Shown here one piece after another: positions 1-7,274 of a stretch of 24,862 nucleotides of DNA. A program made the translations under genes and the position numbers. Location: positions 1 through 24,862 of the IMG/VR virus record IMGVR_UViG_3300031578_000311; one strand, 5' to 3'. Under the pieces are notes generated by a model, which was not told where the DNA came from, did no database searches, and was given only the letters and a program-made list of their open reading frames with translations. The first letter of the stretch is position 1. Each line of letters starts with the position of its first letter. Origin of the DNA: a virus.

Positions 1-422
1 CCGAGGGCATCGAGCTGCGCGACCGTCTGGGTACCGACCAGACGGAAGACATCGACGGGGTTTTTCCAGCCGAGGCCACTGACCAAGCTGTCGACGTAGG
101 CCTTGGAGGTCGCGGAGGTCGAGAGGGAAGGGACGTTCGGAAGACCCGTGAGTTCGCCGCCACCGCTGACGTCGATGTCACCACCGGAGGTGATGGTCAG
201 GTCACCGAGTTCGGCGCCGGTCTGCGCGTAGCCGAGGGCATCCCCCGCGGCGGTCGCAGCGCCGAGGCCGGTGACCTTGGTGCTGTTCATGACGATGCCG
301 ACGCCACCACTCCCCGCGACGGGGATGGTAAGCCTGGCGATCGTCATGTAGTCGGTAGTGGCGACTTCCTCGGAGAAGCCCTCCGTCTGGTCCATGAATA
401 GGGGTTTGCGCTCAGCAGCCAT
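1..422 (-). CDS. Virion structural protein, N-terminal part (cut by window edge)
   Basis: The reading frame starts at ATG 422 and stays open to the left edge, so about 140 N-terminal residues are visible. A GAGGAG Shine-Dalgarno sequence lies about 8 bases upstream of the ATG. The protein begins MAAERKPLFMDQTEG and continues with short beta-prone, Gly/Thr/Ser-rich stretches (LTITSGGDIDVSGGGELTG). A segment reading SATSKAYVDSLVSGLGW follows. Alternating Gly-rich strands followed by a T-K-A-Y-V-D type linker are common in phage tail-fibre and baseplate proteins, so a tail or fibre-like structural role is likely but not proven. It is the last gene of the visible series, downstream of the capsid gene. 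The C-terminal domain, which would decide the function, is outside the window. Confidence 0.7.
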   Translation of the reverse strand, partial: MAAERKPLFMDQTEGFSEEVATTDYMTIARLTIPVAGSGGVGIVMNSTKVTGLGAATAAGDALGYAQTGAELGDLTITSGGDIDVSGGGELTGLPNVPSLSTSATSKAYVDSLVSGLGWKNPVDVFRLVGTQTVAQLDAL

Positions 423-469
423 TTACAGTCTCCTCATCAGGGTTGGTGTTGAGCTGTACCCCTTGGGCC

Positions 470-946
470 TTAGCTCTGGTTTTCTCCACGCAGATCGCGC
501 AGGGTACGTGTGTCAGTATCGATGGTCATTTGAGACGCGTCCATCCCATACTTGGTGCCAAGAGCTGTCACGAACTCTTGGTACTCGATCTTCTTGGCGT
601 CGATCGCGACGCGGAGGGCGTTTTTGTTGTCGCGCTTCACGGTCTGTGCCGCGTGGTGTGCCGTGACTACTTCACGGATGTTCTTCTCCGCTGCCTCGAT
701 CTCGAGGTCGAGGATGCGAACACCCTGAAGTGAGTTGCGGATTTCTGCGTCGAGAGCAGAGAACTGCGCGGCCTCGAGAGGTGTGACTTTGACGACGGTG
801 TCGACAGGGAATTGCGCGGCCTCATGCTCTTCTGCGTGAGGCTTGCACAGAGGGCCCTTTACGGCTTTGCGCCGACACTTCGGTACGCTACAACGCGTGT
901 ACGTCGTTCGTTCCTTCGTCGCTTTCTTGGTCTTCGCTTTTGCCAT
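470..946 (-). CDS. Small protein with zinc-knuckle-like motif and coiled coil
   Basis: The protein has 158 residues from ATG 946 (MAKAKTKK). I prefer this start to an in-frame ATG at 967 because GGAAGGG lies at Shine-Dalgarno distance from 946 and nothing comparable precedes 967. The basic N-terminus leads into a possible metal site C19-x4-C24-x9-C34-x2-H37. After that comes a long, charged, probably helical region (about residues 55-125) consistent with a coiled coil. I do not recognise the family. It sits between head genes and the fibre-like gene, and a candidate promoter lies about 55 bases upstream, so it may open a new transcription unit. A nucleic-acid-binding or assembly role is possible, but that is inference. 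Confidence 0.72.
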   Translation of the reverse strand: MAKAKTKKATKERTTYTRCSVPKCRRKAVKGPLCKPHAEEHEAAQFPVDTVVKVTPLEAAQFSALDAEIRNSLQGVRILDLEIEAAEKNIREVVTAHHAAQTVKRDNKNALRVAIDAKKIEYQEFVTALGTKYGMDASQMTIDTDTRTLRDLRGENQS

Positions 947-1000
947 GGTATTCGCCCTTCCGTTCATGGGGTTAAGGAAGGGCCCAGTGTACTAGCAGGG

Positions 1001-1012
1001 GAATTATAGGCG
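1001..1012 (-). promoter_or_regulatory. Candidate late promoter, SGCCTATNATTY element
   Basis: On the minus strand this reads CGCCTATAATTC, with TATAAT at 1008..1003. The core and the preceding TT (TTCGCCTATAATTC) are identical to the element at 18643-18654. It lies in the 99-base gap upstream of the gene starting at 946. No TTGACA-like box is present 17 bases further upstream (CGCTGG is found there). The call rests on recurrence of the element at four gene starts and on its resemblance to an extended -10. Confidence 0.5.
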
Positions 1013-1045
1013 AAACCCCATTCGGCCAGCGACGGTCAGATAAAC

Positions 1046-1651
1046 CTAGGGAATGAGCTTTGTGTACCTGAGGCTGGGGAGCAGAAACAAGGTGCTCGAG
1101 TCCATAGCGTAGCCGATGGGTTGCACCATTGCGTAGGTTGCTGTAGGTAGCGGCGGGGTAGTGGTGGGGCGTCCGTCATCGCCCGCGAAACACGGGCGCC
1201 CAGCGGTCAGGCCCGCAAGAGGGACAAGTCCAAGTGTCTGCACGCGGCAAAGAATGGGGCTGTCTTTGTCGATGATGATTCCCGTAGCAGGCATCTTTGT
1301 GTAGTCATGGACATCCACGACCTCGACCGGGCGGATGCCGCCTACAGGGTCTCCTGTGACGCGTACCAGGTCATCGACTGCGGCTGCCGCGTCACACGAT
1401 GCGACGAACGTCTGGGAAAGACCGGCGAGGGCTGGAACGCCGCTGGTGACGAAGTCGTCGTTCCAGTGTCCAGGGTCGTTCCCCCAGATGATGCGCTTGA
1501 CCTGAGAGAGGAGCAGTTCTTGAAGCTGCTCTTGGGTGAGGGAGCTGTCCGCGTCGAGAATCGCCAGGGCGGACTTCTGGTCATCGAGGACATCGGCACG
1601 CCGAACCTCACGATAACGGACCAGATCTCGCTTGCCGGGCGGCGGCGCCAT
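1046..1651 (-). CDS. Probable virion structural protein, 201 residues
   Basis: The start at ATG 1651 gives MAPPPGKRDLVRY; a GAGAGACGGGG stretch upstream is a plausible ribosome binding site. The N-terminal half is helical and mentions a Gln/Leu-rich segment (LTQEQLQELLLSQVKRIIWG). The C-terminal half looks like a small beta barrel rich in Val, Pro and Gly, with strands such as GIIIDKDSPILCRVQTLGLV and YAMVQPIGYAMDSSTLFLLP. This beta-rich half resembles decoration or head-completion folds in general character, but I cannot assign a family. It is two genes downstream of the likely capsid gene. Structural virion protein is the best guess from its position. Confidence 0.68.
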   Translation of the reverse strand: MAPPPGKRDLVRYREVRRADVLDDQKSALAILDADSSLTQEQLQELLLSQVKRIIWGNDPGHWNDDFVTSGVPALAGLSQTFVASCDAAAAVDDLVRVTGDPVGGIRPVEVVDVHDYTKMPATGIIIDKDSPILCRVQTLGLVPLAGLTAGRPCFAGDDGRPTTTPPLPTATYAMVQPIGYAMDSSTLFLLPSLRYTKLIP

Positions 1652-1701
1652 ACACCCCGTCTCTCTGCGCTAGAACTCCAGCGCCCTCGGTGTGAATGAC
1701 A

Positions 1702-2190
1702 CTAGCGTCGACGGCTGCGCTTTGTCGGTTTCTTCGACTCGGGCTCGGGCTCGGGCGTGGGTTCCGGTTCAGGCTCCGGCTCGGGCTCCGGCTCGGGCTC
1801 CGGCTCGGGCTCGACGGCCTTCGGCTCGGGCTCGATGGCCTTCGGCTCGGGCTCGATGGCCTTCGGCTCGGGCTCGACGGCTTTCGGCGCGGGCGGCGCG
1901 GGCGGCGCGGGCGGCGCGGGCGGCGCGGGCGGCGCGGGCTCGACGGCCTTCGGCGCGGGCGGCGCGGGCGGCGGCTTGACCACGGTCTTCGCTGCGGCAG
2001 GCCCGACTGTGACCCAGCCGGCCTCACGCACACGGATGAGGTGCGGATGTTCCGCGGCCTCCCCGGGGCATTCACGCGTGCTCCCCGCCGTGCCCTTCGG
2101 TTGAAGGACGACGGGGAGACCGCTGACATCCTGGACCCCAGAGAGGTCCAGGACGTTGGGGCGTTCGTTGTGTACGAGGATAGTACTCAT
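1702..2190 (-). CDS. Pro/Glu/Ala repeat protein beside the capsid gene
   Basis: The protein has 162 residues from ATG 2190, preceded by GGAG at 8 bases. About the first 65 residues look folded (MSTILVHNERPNVLDLSG onwards, with a GWVTVGP strand). The rest is low complexity: Pro-Pro-Ala-Pro units, then KAVEPEP/KAIEPEP heptad-like units, then an uninterrupted Pro-Glu alternation, ending in a basic tail KKPTKRSRRR. Long Pro-Glu and Pro-Ala tracts behave as stiff extended spacers, so a folded anchor with a rigid arm and a cationic tip is a natural reading. A surface fibre or inner linker are both possible. Other frames are also open across the repeat but lack ribosome binding sites and give Arg- or Gly-Ser-rich nonsense. 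Confidence 0.75.
   Translation of the reverse strand: MSTILVHNERPNVLDLSGVQDVSGLPVVLQPKGTAGSTRECPGEAAEHPHLIRVREAGWVTVGPAAAKTVVKPPPAPPAPKAVEPAPPAPPAPPAPPAPPAPKAVEPEPKAIEPEPKAIEPEPKAVEPEPEPEPEPEPEPEPEPTPEPEPESKKPTKRSRRR
1737..1976. repeat. GC-rich tandem repeats coding the Pro/Glu/Ala arm
   Basis: On the + strand, several short units repeat back to back: ggctcc/ggctcg hexamers (Pro-Glu), a 24-base unit around cggcctt (KAxEPEP) and ggcgcgggc 9-mers (Pro-Pro-Ala). They lie inside the coding sequence and keep its frame. Such tracts expand and contract easily, so length variation between relatives is expected. Confidence 0.8.
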
Positions 2191-2247
2191 GGCGTCTCCG
2201 ACGTTACGGTTAAGCCATGACGACGGCCATGGCCGTCAAGAAGTGTA

Positions 2248-3171
2248 CTACACCGGGAAGTCGATGCGGGTCATTGCCTTCGTGTTGCCGAAGCCGATGC
2301 CCGGAGCCGCGTACGACCAGAACTCGATGATGTCCGCTTCCTGCTTGATGTACAGGGTGGCGTCCTGCAGCAGGAAGAAGCAGCCGAGCCAGCCCTGCGG
2401 CGCGAAGATGTACGCGCTGCGACGGCCAGTGTCGTCGACGATCGACTTCTTGATCGTGGAGATGACCGGGATGCCCCAGAGCTTCTCCTCGTTCTCGATG
2501 CCCTGATCGTAGTGCCGCGACGCCACGTCGTTGCCGACGCTGGTGGCGGGCAGATCGAGAGCCTCGTAGTACAGGCTCTTGGTCATCAGGATCTTGCCGA
2601 TGGGCTGGAGCCGATCGACCTGACCCTGGAAGCCCTTCTTGAACGCGCTCGAGGAGAACGCGCCGGCGGCGATGATTTGGGTCGGATTGAGCGCGAGAAT
2701 GGCGTTGACGGTCCCGAGGCCCTTGGCGTCCTCTTGGTCCGCCATGTCCTTCACCGAGTTGTCGCTCAAGATCTTGCGGATGTCGTTCTGGTACGTCATC
2801 AGCTCGAACTTGCTCTTGGTGAACCGCTGGCTCTCGGTCTTGCCGAAGTAGACCGCGAAGCGCTTGCCGCGGAACCAGGTGCGAGGCCCGGTACCGTGGA
2901 AAGGCACGAAGGTCGCCACGGAGTCGGGCTCCTTCTCGACGATCTTCTTCGGCTGGTCGGTGTTCTCGTCGCGATCGATCTCGTCGTCGCCCAACATGAC
3001 GGGTTCCATGACCTCTCTCATGAAGGACTCTTGACGCATCTTTTGACGGATGAACGCCGTGGCCTCGTTCTCTGCTTCCTTGGTCCGCCCGTCCTCGAGC
3101 TTCCTGACGAAGTTCGAGTTGATCAGTTGGGCGGACACCTGCTGCGTCTGGGTCTTCATTGCGCTGGGCAT
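2248..3171 (-). CDS. Probable major capsid protein (HK97-like)
   Basis: The protein has 307 residues from ATG 3171, with AGGAGA at Shine-Dalgarno distance. An acidic and basic helical N-terminus (residues 1-50) leads into SFMREVMEP and an acidic loop (GDDEIDRDEN), in the place where HK97-type capsids have the N-arm and E-loop. A helix near residues 120-140 corresponds to a spine helix. Near the C-terminus LWGIPVISTI (231-240) is followed by a strand and the end IGFGNTKAMTRIDFPV, a pattern typical of the axial domain of HK97-fold capsids. It lies next to a decoration-like gene and downstream of protease and portal candidates, the classic head order. Length fits a capsid subunit. The call is by pattern and context; a structure prediction would settle it. 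Confidence 0.75.
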   Translation of the reverse strand: MPSAMKTQTQQVSAQLINSNFVRKLEDGRTKEAENEATAFIRQKMRQESFMREVMEPVMLGDDEIDRDENTDQPKKIVEKEPDSVATFVPFHGTGPRTWFRGKRFAVYFGKTESQRFTKSKFELMTYQNDIRKILSDNSVKDMADQEDAKGLGTVNAILALNPTQIIAAGAFSSSAFKKGFQGQVDRLQPIGKILMTKSLYYEALDLPATSVGNDVASRHYDQGIENEEKLWGIPVISTIKKSIVDDTGRRSAYIFAPQGWLGCFFLLQDATLYIKQEADIIEFWSYAAPGIGFGNTKAMTRIDFPV

Positions 3172-3220
3172 GTGTCTCTCCTGGAAAGCTGGTGTCAGCC
3201 GTGTCGATTACGGGTGAAGG

Positions 3221-3682
3221 CTAGAGTTTCGCGGCAACTCCGCCACTGTAGTACACCACGATGGTGCCGTCGGTGGCCTGGTCGTCGCTGATGACTTCGC
3301 CGATGACCTGCTCTTTGGCCACGGCTACACCCCAGATGCCTGCGGTGAAGGACAGCAGCGCGCCGACGGGGTAGGCGCCTACGGCGAAGTTGGCGGGGTC
3401 GAGACGGAACATGGCGTTGCTGCGGAGGCAGACGGCCTTCTCGACAAACTGGCCGGAGAAGTCGTCAGTGCCTTCGACAACGACCCACACGGGGGTGCCG
3501 TCGGCGATGCTGGCGTCCGGACTGGTGGCGAGCTGTACTTCGCCGTCGGTGTTGACGTACACCACGTGCCCCGGAACGACAGTGTCGAGGGTCCCGCCCG
3601 TCTTGTGAACCGGGAAGGTTTCGTCGATCGCACCCTCTCGGGGCCATCCACGAAGAACATCGAAAAGTCCATTGAGTCGCAT
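3221..3682 (-). CDS. Probable capsid decoration/head stabilisation protein
   Basis: The protein has 153 residues from ATG 3682, with GGAGG about 11 bases upstream. It is beta-rich: GHVVYVNTDGEVQLA, GTPVWVVVEG, FVEKAVCLRSNAMFRLD, GALLSFTAGIWGVA and GTIVVYYSGG read as successive strands with short turns. A gpD-like or related small barrel that caps capsid vertices commonly has this length, this composition and this position directly upstream of the major capsid gene. There is no signal peptide or membrane segment. The alternative is another small beta-barrel head protein. Role by context and composition, not by a specific motif. Confidence 0.68.
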   Translation of the reverse strand: MRLNGLFDVLRGWPREGAIDETFPVHKTGGTLDTVVPGHVVYVNTDGEVQLATSPDASIADGTPVWVVVEGTDDFSGQFVEKAVCLRSNAMFRLDPANFAVGAYPVGALLSFTAGIWGVAVAKEQVIGEVISDDQATDGTIVVYYSGGVAAKL

Positions 3683-3705
3683 TTGTCTTTGCCTCCGTTA
3701 TGGCC

Positions 3706-4059
3706 TTACGAATTGATCCAAGCTACGAAACGATCTTCGGCCTGGTCCGCGGCTTCTTTCACAGTTGTCGAAGCGCTGTTGTCATTCAGAGATGACGGGC
3801 CGCCCAGCGCTTCCAACTCGCCGGCCTGTTTCTCGAGCATCGAGGTTACCAGCTCGACGACATCCTTGTCACTGTTGGCGAGTTTGGCCCGGATCGAATC
3901 CGGCATTTCTTCGCCGGTGGCATCAGCGTACTTGGACGCGAGTTCGTCGACGCGCTCTTGGCGGATTGCTTGCGCGGACGATACCTTCTCTGCCTCGATT
4001 GCATCGAGGTGGTCGGCGGCGGCGTCGAGTACGTTGGCCACTTTTTCGAGGTTCAGCAT
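3706..4059 (-). CDS. Small helical protein of the head module
   Basis: The start at ATG 4059 overlaps the stop of the preceding gene as TAATG, and GGAG lies just upstream, giving 117 residues. An upstream in-frame start at 4125 would bury the 47-residue gene and gives an Arg-rich leader, so I reject it. The sequence is almost entirely helical and charged: MLNLEKVANVLDAAADHL, then EKVSSAQAIRQERVDELASKY and a C-terminal EKQAGELEALG. The N-terminal L-E-K-V-A resembles the Lys-x-Ala motifs common in this region. The gene belongs to the overlapping cluster just upstream of the decoration and capsid genes, so an assembly or scaffold role is plausible. No family recognised. Confidence 0.7.
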   Translation of the reverse strand: MLNLEKVANVLDAAADHLDAIEAEKVSSAQAIRQERVDELASKYADATGEEMPDSIRAKLANSDKDVVELVTSMLEKQAGELEALGGPSSLNDNSASTTVKEAADQAEDRFVAWINS

Positions 4060-4202
4060 TACGCGGCTCCGAGCTTGCGCCGCAAGATGTCGAGTCCGGT
4101 AGCGGCGGTGACGATTTGGGCACACTTCTTACGTGTGGCCTCTTTGCGGAGGGTGCTCTCTTGCCGCATCAACTCGGCGAGCTTGCGAAGGGCCTCACTC
4201 AT
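4059..4202 (-). CDS. 47-residue basic helical protein
   Basis: This short gene is held in place at both ends: its ATG (4202) overlaps the stop of the gene before it as ATGA, and its TAA overlaps the next start as TAATG. GGGAG precedes the ATG at about 8 bases. The product begins MSEALRKLAELMRQESTL, continues with KEATRKKCAQIV and ends LRRKLGAA. It is a single amphipathic, strongly basic helix-rich peptide with one Cys. The tight coupling argues for a real gene made together with its neighbours. Function unknown. Confidence 0.68.
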   Translation of the reverse strand: MSEALRKLAELMRQESTLRKEATRKKCAQIVTAATGLDILRRKLGAA

Positions 4203-4423
4203 CGCTGTTCTCCCAAGAACATGTCCAGGTCATTATAGGTGACTTGGACCGGAACAGCACGTAGGTCTTCCGCAACCTTGTGCAGAAGTTCACCGACCTC
4301 GGTCTCGTAGGCAGGGACGGGGGCGCGGACGGCGGCCACCTCAGCGAGCTTGATCTGCTCTCCATGCTCGATTTCGGCGAGGATTTCGTCGGAAACCGCG
4401 GCGATGTTCTTTGGGGTTCTCAT
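4199..4423 (-). CDS. 74-residue protein in an overlapping gene chain
   Basis: The ATG at 4423 overlaps the preceding stop (ATGA), and its TGA overlaps the next ATG (ATGA). The protein starts MRTPKNIAAVSDEILAEI and is mostly acidic helix, with a second helical part ELLHKVAEDLRAVPVQV and an acidic end. No membrane segment or known motif is visible. Being sandwiched between two four-base overlaps strongly suggests translational coupling and similar expression to its neighbours. A TATAAT-like hexamer inside the gene (4237..4232) is discussed as a rejected promoter. Function unknown. Confidence 0.68.
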   Translation of the reverse strand: MRTPKNIAAVSDEILAEIEHGEQIKLAEVAAVRAPVPAYETEVGELLHKVAEDLRAVPVQVTYNDLDMFLGEQR

Positions 4424-4719
4424 GCGTTTCCCAGCGCGTCAGGAGGGACGAGTCCGCGCTCATTGGCGATGTGCAAGAGTTTCTTGATGACGAGAGGCGT
4501 CGCGACACCGGTAGCCATGCCGGCACCGAACGCGGTATCGCGAGCGCGTTTCTTGTCTTTCTCAGCCAAGTGCTTTGCGAGGAGAGCGGCTGGGATGCCT
4601 GCACCGAGCACAGAACCGGCGCCAATCAAGCCGCCAGTGAGAGGGGTAAGAGCAGCTACTTTCTCTTCCGCCTCTTTGAGTAGCTCTGCGTGCAGAGCTA
4701 TGTTGCGGGGTGCGAACAT
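4420..4719 (-). CDS. Small Gly-rich hydrophobic protein
   Basis: The protein has 99 residues from ATG 4719, with AGGTAG as ribosome site (which also contains the previous stop codon). After a helical start (MFAPRNIALHAELLKEAEEK) there is a Gly/Ala-rich hydrophobic stretch (LTGGLIGAGSVLGAGIPAAL, about residues 27-46). A charged turn KHLAEKDKKRARD and a second hydrophobic stretch AFGAGMATGVATPLVI follow. This hairpin of two glycine-zipper-like segments could insert in a membrane or pack as a helical bundle. Several other proteins in the window have the same architecture. It is the first of four overlapping small genes upstream of the decoration and capsid genes. Confidence 0.7.
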   Translation of the reverse strand: MFAPRNIALHAELLKEAEEKVAALTPLTGGLIGAGSVLGAGIPAALLAKHLAEKDKKRARDTAFGAGMATGVATPLVIKKLLHIANERGLVPPDALGNA

Positions 4720-4727
4720 CGAAGCGA

Positions 4728-5327
4728 CTACCTGCGCAGCTCCGTGATGAGCTGGGCGGTGTCCTCGAACCCCTGGACGAAGGAGGCGTTCGCGAACTTG
4801 TAGATGGATTCGACGGCGCCGTTGTAGCCCTGTGTGTACGAGGCTTCGGCGAGCTTCTCCATCTGGCCCATCGTGGTGGCGTAGCCGAGTTCCGCGGCTT
4901 CCTTGACGAGGCCGGGGTTCTCGGACGCGAACTTCTCGAAGGAACCGTCATCGGAAGCCGACGCGGTCTTGGTGGGCATTCCCGCGGCGACTCTGTCGAC
5001 GGCGTCAGTGTGCTGAGCGACGCGGGCGAGGAAGCCGTCAGCGACCGCACTTCCGTAGAGGTGCGCTTCCTTGACGAGGGCCTCGTGTTCGGCACTGACG
5101 ATCTGCGACGCGGTTTTCATCAGGTCTCCTACGGGGGAACCCGCGGAAGCCTGCTTTTCCGTTGGGGTGGGATTGGCAGTCGCTTCCTTGAGGGCCTGCT
5201 TCAGCTTCTCGCCGGTGGTCGACGGCGCTTCCGCAGTTTTGTTTGGATTGCCCGGAGTCGATGAAGCACTCGCGGTCTTTTCCACTTCGGTTCCCTTGAT
5301 GCTGGCCAGAACGCTCGAGAGCTTCAT
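4728..5327 (-). CDS. Lys-x-Ala repeat protein, possible scaffold or inner-capsid protein
   Basis: The protein has 199 residues from ATG 5327, with GGAG at 9 bases. It is soluble, Ala/Lys/Glu/Thr-rich and carries many copies of a Lys-x-Ala motif: VEKTAS, EKQAS, MKTAS, VKEAH, TKTAS, FEKFAS, VKEAAE, MEKLAE. The C-terminal third contains imperfect repeats of an A-x3-G-[YF]-type helix (EASYTQGYNGAVES, NASFVQGFEDTAQ) that resemble the N-terminal peptide shared by other genes here. The position between the protease and the capsid gene is where scaffolds or internal proteins are often encoded. A candidate promoter and a weak terminator lie in the gap upstream, so it probably begins a transcription unit. 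No specific family recognised. Confidence 0.72.
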   Translation of the reverse strand: MKLSSVLASIKGTEVEKTASASSTPGNPNKTAEAPSTTGEKLKQALKEATANPTPTEKQASAGSPVGDLMKTASQIVSAEHEALVKEAHLYGSAVADGFLARVAQHTDAVDRVAAGMPTKTASASDDGSFEKFASENPGLVKEAAELGYATTMGQMEKLAEASYTQGYNGAVESIYKFANASFVQGFEDTAQLITELRR

Positions 5328-5367
5328 TGCCGTTTCTCCACTTCGGGGGCGACCCGTCCTTGCCCAG

Positions 5368-5379
5368 AAATCATAGGCC
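5368..5379 (-). promoter_or_regulatory. Candidate late promoter, SGCCTATNATTY element
   Basis: The minus strand reads GGCCTATGATTT, with TATGAT at 5375..5370 about 43 bases upstream of the ATG at 5327. A TTGGTT hexamer lies exactly 17 bases further upstream (5398..5393), which could serve as a weak -35 box. The gap also holds a terminator-like hairpin on its upstream side, fitting a unit boundary. Confidence 0.5.
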
Positions 5380-5388
5380 GCGTAGTTG

Positions 5389-5416
5389 AAAAAACCAAAC
5401 TGTGTTCAACCAGTTC
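5389..5416 (-). terminator. Weak Rho-independent terminator-like hairpin
   Basis: On the minus strand a six-pair stem GAACTG/CAGTTT (one G-T pair) encloses a loop of 8 bases. TGG and then six T residues (5394..5389) follow. It lies just after the protease-like gene and just before the candidate promoter. The stem is short, so termination may be partial. The T run overlaps the possible -35 region of the next promoter. Confidence 0.35.
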
Positions 5417-5441
5417 AGCTTCGCCGAGGGTGCTTGTCTTG

Positions 5442-7274
5442 TCAACATATAGCAAGGTCTCCGAGGGCCTGGGCGACCTGCTCACTATCCAATTCGAGGC
5501 CACGTACACTGTCTATGGTGGCGGTTTTTTGAAGGGCTCCCAGCAACGCAGCCCCCTGTTTGGCGGTACCAGACGGGGTATTGCGGGCATAGGCCTCGAT
5601 GAAATTGACGACCACAGGAGTGATACTATCAGTCCCCAGCTTGGTTGGGGGCGCGAACTCCGTTTGGTAAGGAATTGAGATTCCTTCGTTGGTCATCACA
5701 TTCTTCTGGGGGCCCTTCATTGCCTTGTAGCCGAGGTACCCTGCGCCGGCGGTTAGAGGGAGTGCCAACGGGCGCAAAGAGGGTACCGCCGAGAGCAGTT
5801 TGTAGCCTCCAAGAAGGAGGGCTCCGCCGCCCAGTACATTGCCAATGTTTTGCTTCGTCCGTGTGTCCTGCATGTCCAGAGCGGCCCCGCGTGTTGTCCG
5901 GTAAGTGCTCCCGGAACGGGGGTCTGTGTAGGATAGGACGTCGGTGTTTGGTTGGGCGTCCGAGCGAAGTCCGGTGCCTTCCGGAAGCAGGCGGCGGTAC
6001 AGCATATCGCCCACGGCTGCTCGTTTCTCTTGGAAGGGGGCCAGTAGCGTCAGTAGGTCTTCGCCAATTTTCTCCCGTGTACCGTCCAACGCCCCTGATG
6101 AAATGATCTCGTCGCAGAGCGCCGGGGACGCTTCGAAAAGGGTGAAGACGGTGGGGAGGAGTGCTGCCGTTTTTCGTGCGAGTTCACGCGGTATATGTAA
6201 CGCGTTCCCCGTCATCTTGGCACCGATGAACTCGATGAACTCCGCGTCTTTGAACATCATGCCGAGTGATGCTAGCGCGGCGAAGACCTGCGCAGCGGAG
6301 TGCTTGCGTAGTTCTTCCATCGGGAGGTCCGGCGTTTCAGCGAGATTGGGCGCCGTGTAGTCGCGGAAGTTTTTGATGAGCAGTTGCTCTTTTGGCGACA
6401 GGTTGCTCGAAGAGGCGACAGGTTCTCCGCGGATGACTTTGTCGATATCGGAGATCTTGCGGATTGCCGCGCTCTTCCGTTCGATGGCATCGGCTACGTC
6501 ACCGAGTTCCGCGCTTGAGCGGATCTCGTAGGCCATGGCGACCTTCTTCAGGGTGTATCCCGTTTTGTCCGCAGGACGGAACACACGGCTGATGTCGAAG
6601 AAGTTCGGAGATGGGTTGTGGACGTAGTTCTTGGTTCCGTCGGCGTTCACGTGGTTCATCATGAACTTCACGTGGTCGCAGTACTGTGCCCGCGTTGGTG
6701 CCTCGTTTCCGCACCGAGAGCATACGTCCTTCTTGATGCGACATCCCATCGAGACAGGCGGGAAATCCCCGTCATTGACGCGCTGAACCCACTCAGGGTC
6801 TTTGTCGTTGTCGATGACGATGAGTAGCTCCACCCGGTGCATTTTGCCGTTCCAGAACGCTTTCTTCACTTGCCCCGAGGCTTTCTTCGGGTCGCGATTC
6901 TGGTGGTGTTTGAACGCGTGGGCGGGATTTGTCTCGAAGGATTGGTAGTGCTTGGTCAGTTCTTCGCCCGGGGCGACAAACCAACGACGACTATTGGTAC
7001 CTGCTGTTTTGTGGCGAGCAGGAACAGGGCGCTCGGGGAAACCGTCTCCGTTGCGGTTGGGGCCGTACGCTTCCTCGGACCCAAGCGCCAGGAGGAGAAG
7101 GTGCGTTTTGCCGGGTTCCGGGGTGACGTTCTTGATGTAGTCGAGTGCGTCGGATGCGGTCTTGGTGATGTGTGATAGATCCTGCCTGCCTCGACCAGGC
7201 CCCCAGAGCAAAACGGGTTGAACCGTCTGCTCTCCGGTGGGGAAGTAGTCGTCGAGGAGGAGGATCTTACGCAT
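5442..7274 (-). CDS. Prohead protease-like protein with zinc knuckle and long C-terminal extension
   Basis: The protein has 610 residues from ATG 7274, whose start overlaps the previous stop as TGATG; a longer in-frame start at 7328 lies inside the preceding gene. Residues about 55-180 look like a capsid-maturation serine protease of the assemblin-like type. They contain GPNRNGDGFPE (71-81), a His-rich HAFKHHQNRDP (119-129; His candidates 119, 123, 124), GKMHRVELLIVIDND and FPPVSMGC with the likely nucleophile Ser175. Directly after comes a metal-site pattern C185-x2-C188-x10-C199-x-H201. The remaining 400 residues include helices and a Gly-rich hydrophobic hairpin (NIGNVLGGGALLLGGYKLL region) near residue 500, and Lys-x-Ala motifs. 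Simple prohead proteases are about 200 residues, so the C-terminal part is an extra module. Confidence 0.72.
   Translation of the reverse strand: MRKILLLDDYFPTGEQTVQPVLLWGPGRGRQDLSHITKTASDALDYIKNVTPEPGKTHLLLLALGSEEAYGPNRNGDGFPERPVPARHKTAGTNSRRWFVAPGEELTKHYQSFETNPAHAFKHHQNRDPKKASGQVKKAFWNGKMHRVELLIVIDNDKDPEWVQRVNDGDFPPVSMGCRIKKDVCSRCGNEAPTRAQYCDHVKFMMNHVNADGTKNYVHNPSPNFFDISRVFRPADKTGYTLKKVAMAYEIRSSAELGDVADAIERKSAAIRKISDIDKVIRGEPVASSSNLSPKEQLLIKNFRDYTAPNLAETPDLPMEELRKHSAAQVFAALASLGMMFKDAEFIEFIGAKMTGNALHIPRELARKTAALLPTVFTLFEASPALCDEIISSGALDGTREKIGEDLLTLLAPFQEKRAAVGDMLYRRLLPEGTGLRSDAQPNTDVLSYTDPRSGSTYRTTRGAALDMQDTRTKQNIGNVLGGGALLLGGYKLLSAVPSLRPLALPLTAGAGYLGYKAMKGPQKNVMTNEGISIPYQTEFAPPTKLGTDSITPVVVNFIEAYARNTPSGTAKQGAALLGALQKTATIDSVRGLELDSEQVAQALGDLAIC

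Noticed and set aside
1608-2129. Arg/Ser/Pro-rich open frames on both strands over the repeat tract
   Set aside because: They are out-of-frame readings of the Pro/Glu repeat, which contains no stop in several frames. The frame 1702-2190 has a proper ribosome site and a folded N-terminus.
2512-3291. Open frame of 259 codons on the + strand over the capsid gene
   Set aside because: It is antisense to the likely capsid gene and reads as low-information Leu/Val/Arg/Gly-rich sequence with no domain.
4232-4237. TATAAT hexamer on the minus strand as a fifth promoter
   Set aside because: It lies inside the 74-residue gene, matches only the CCTATAAT part of the element and not the flanking bases, and the genes around it are translationally coupled.
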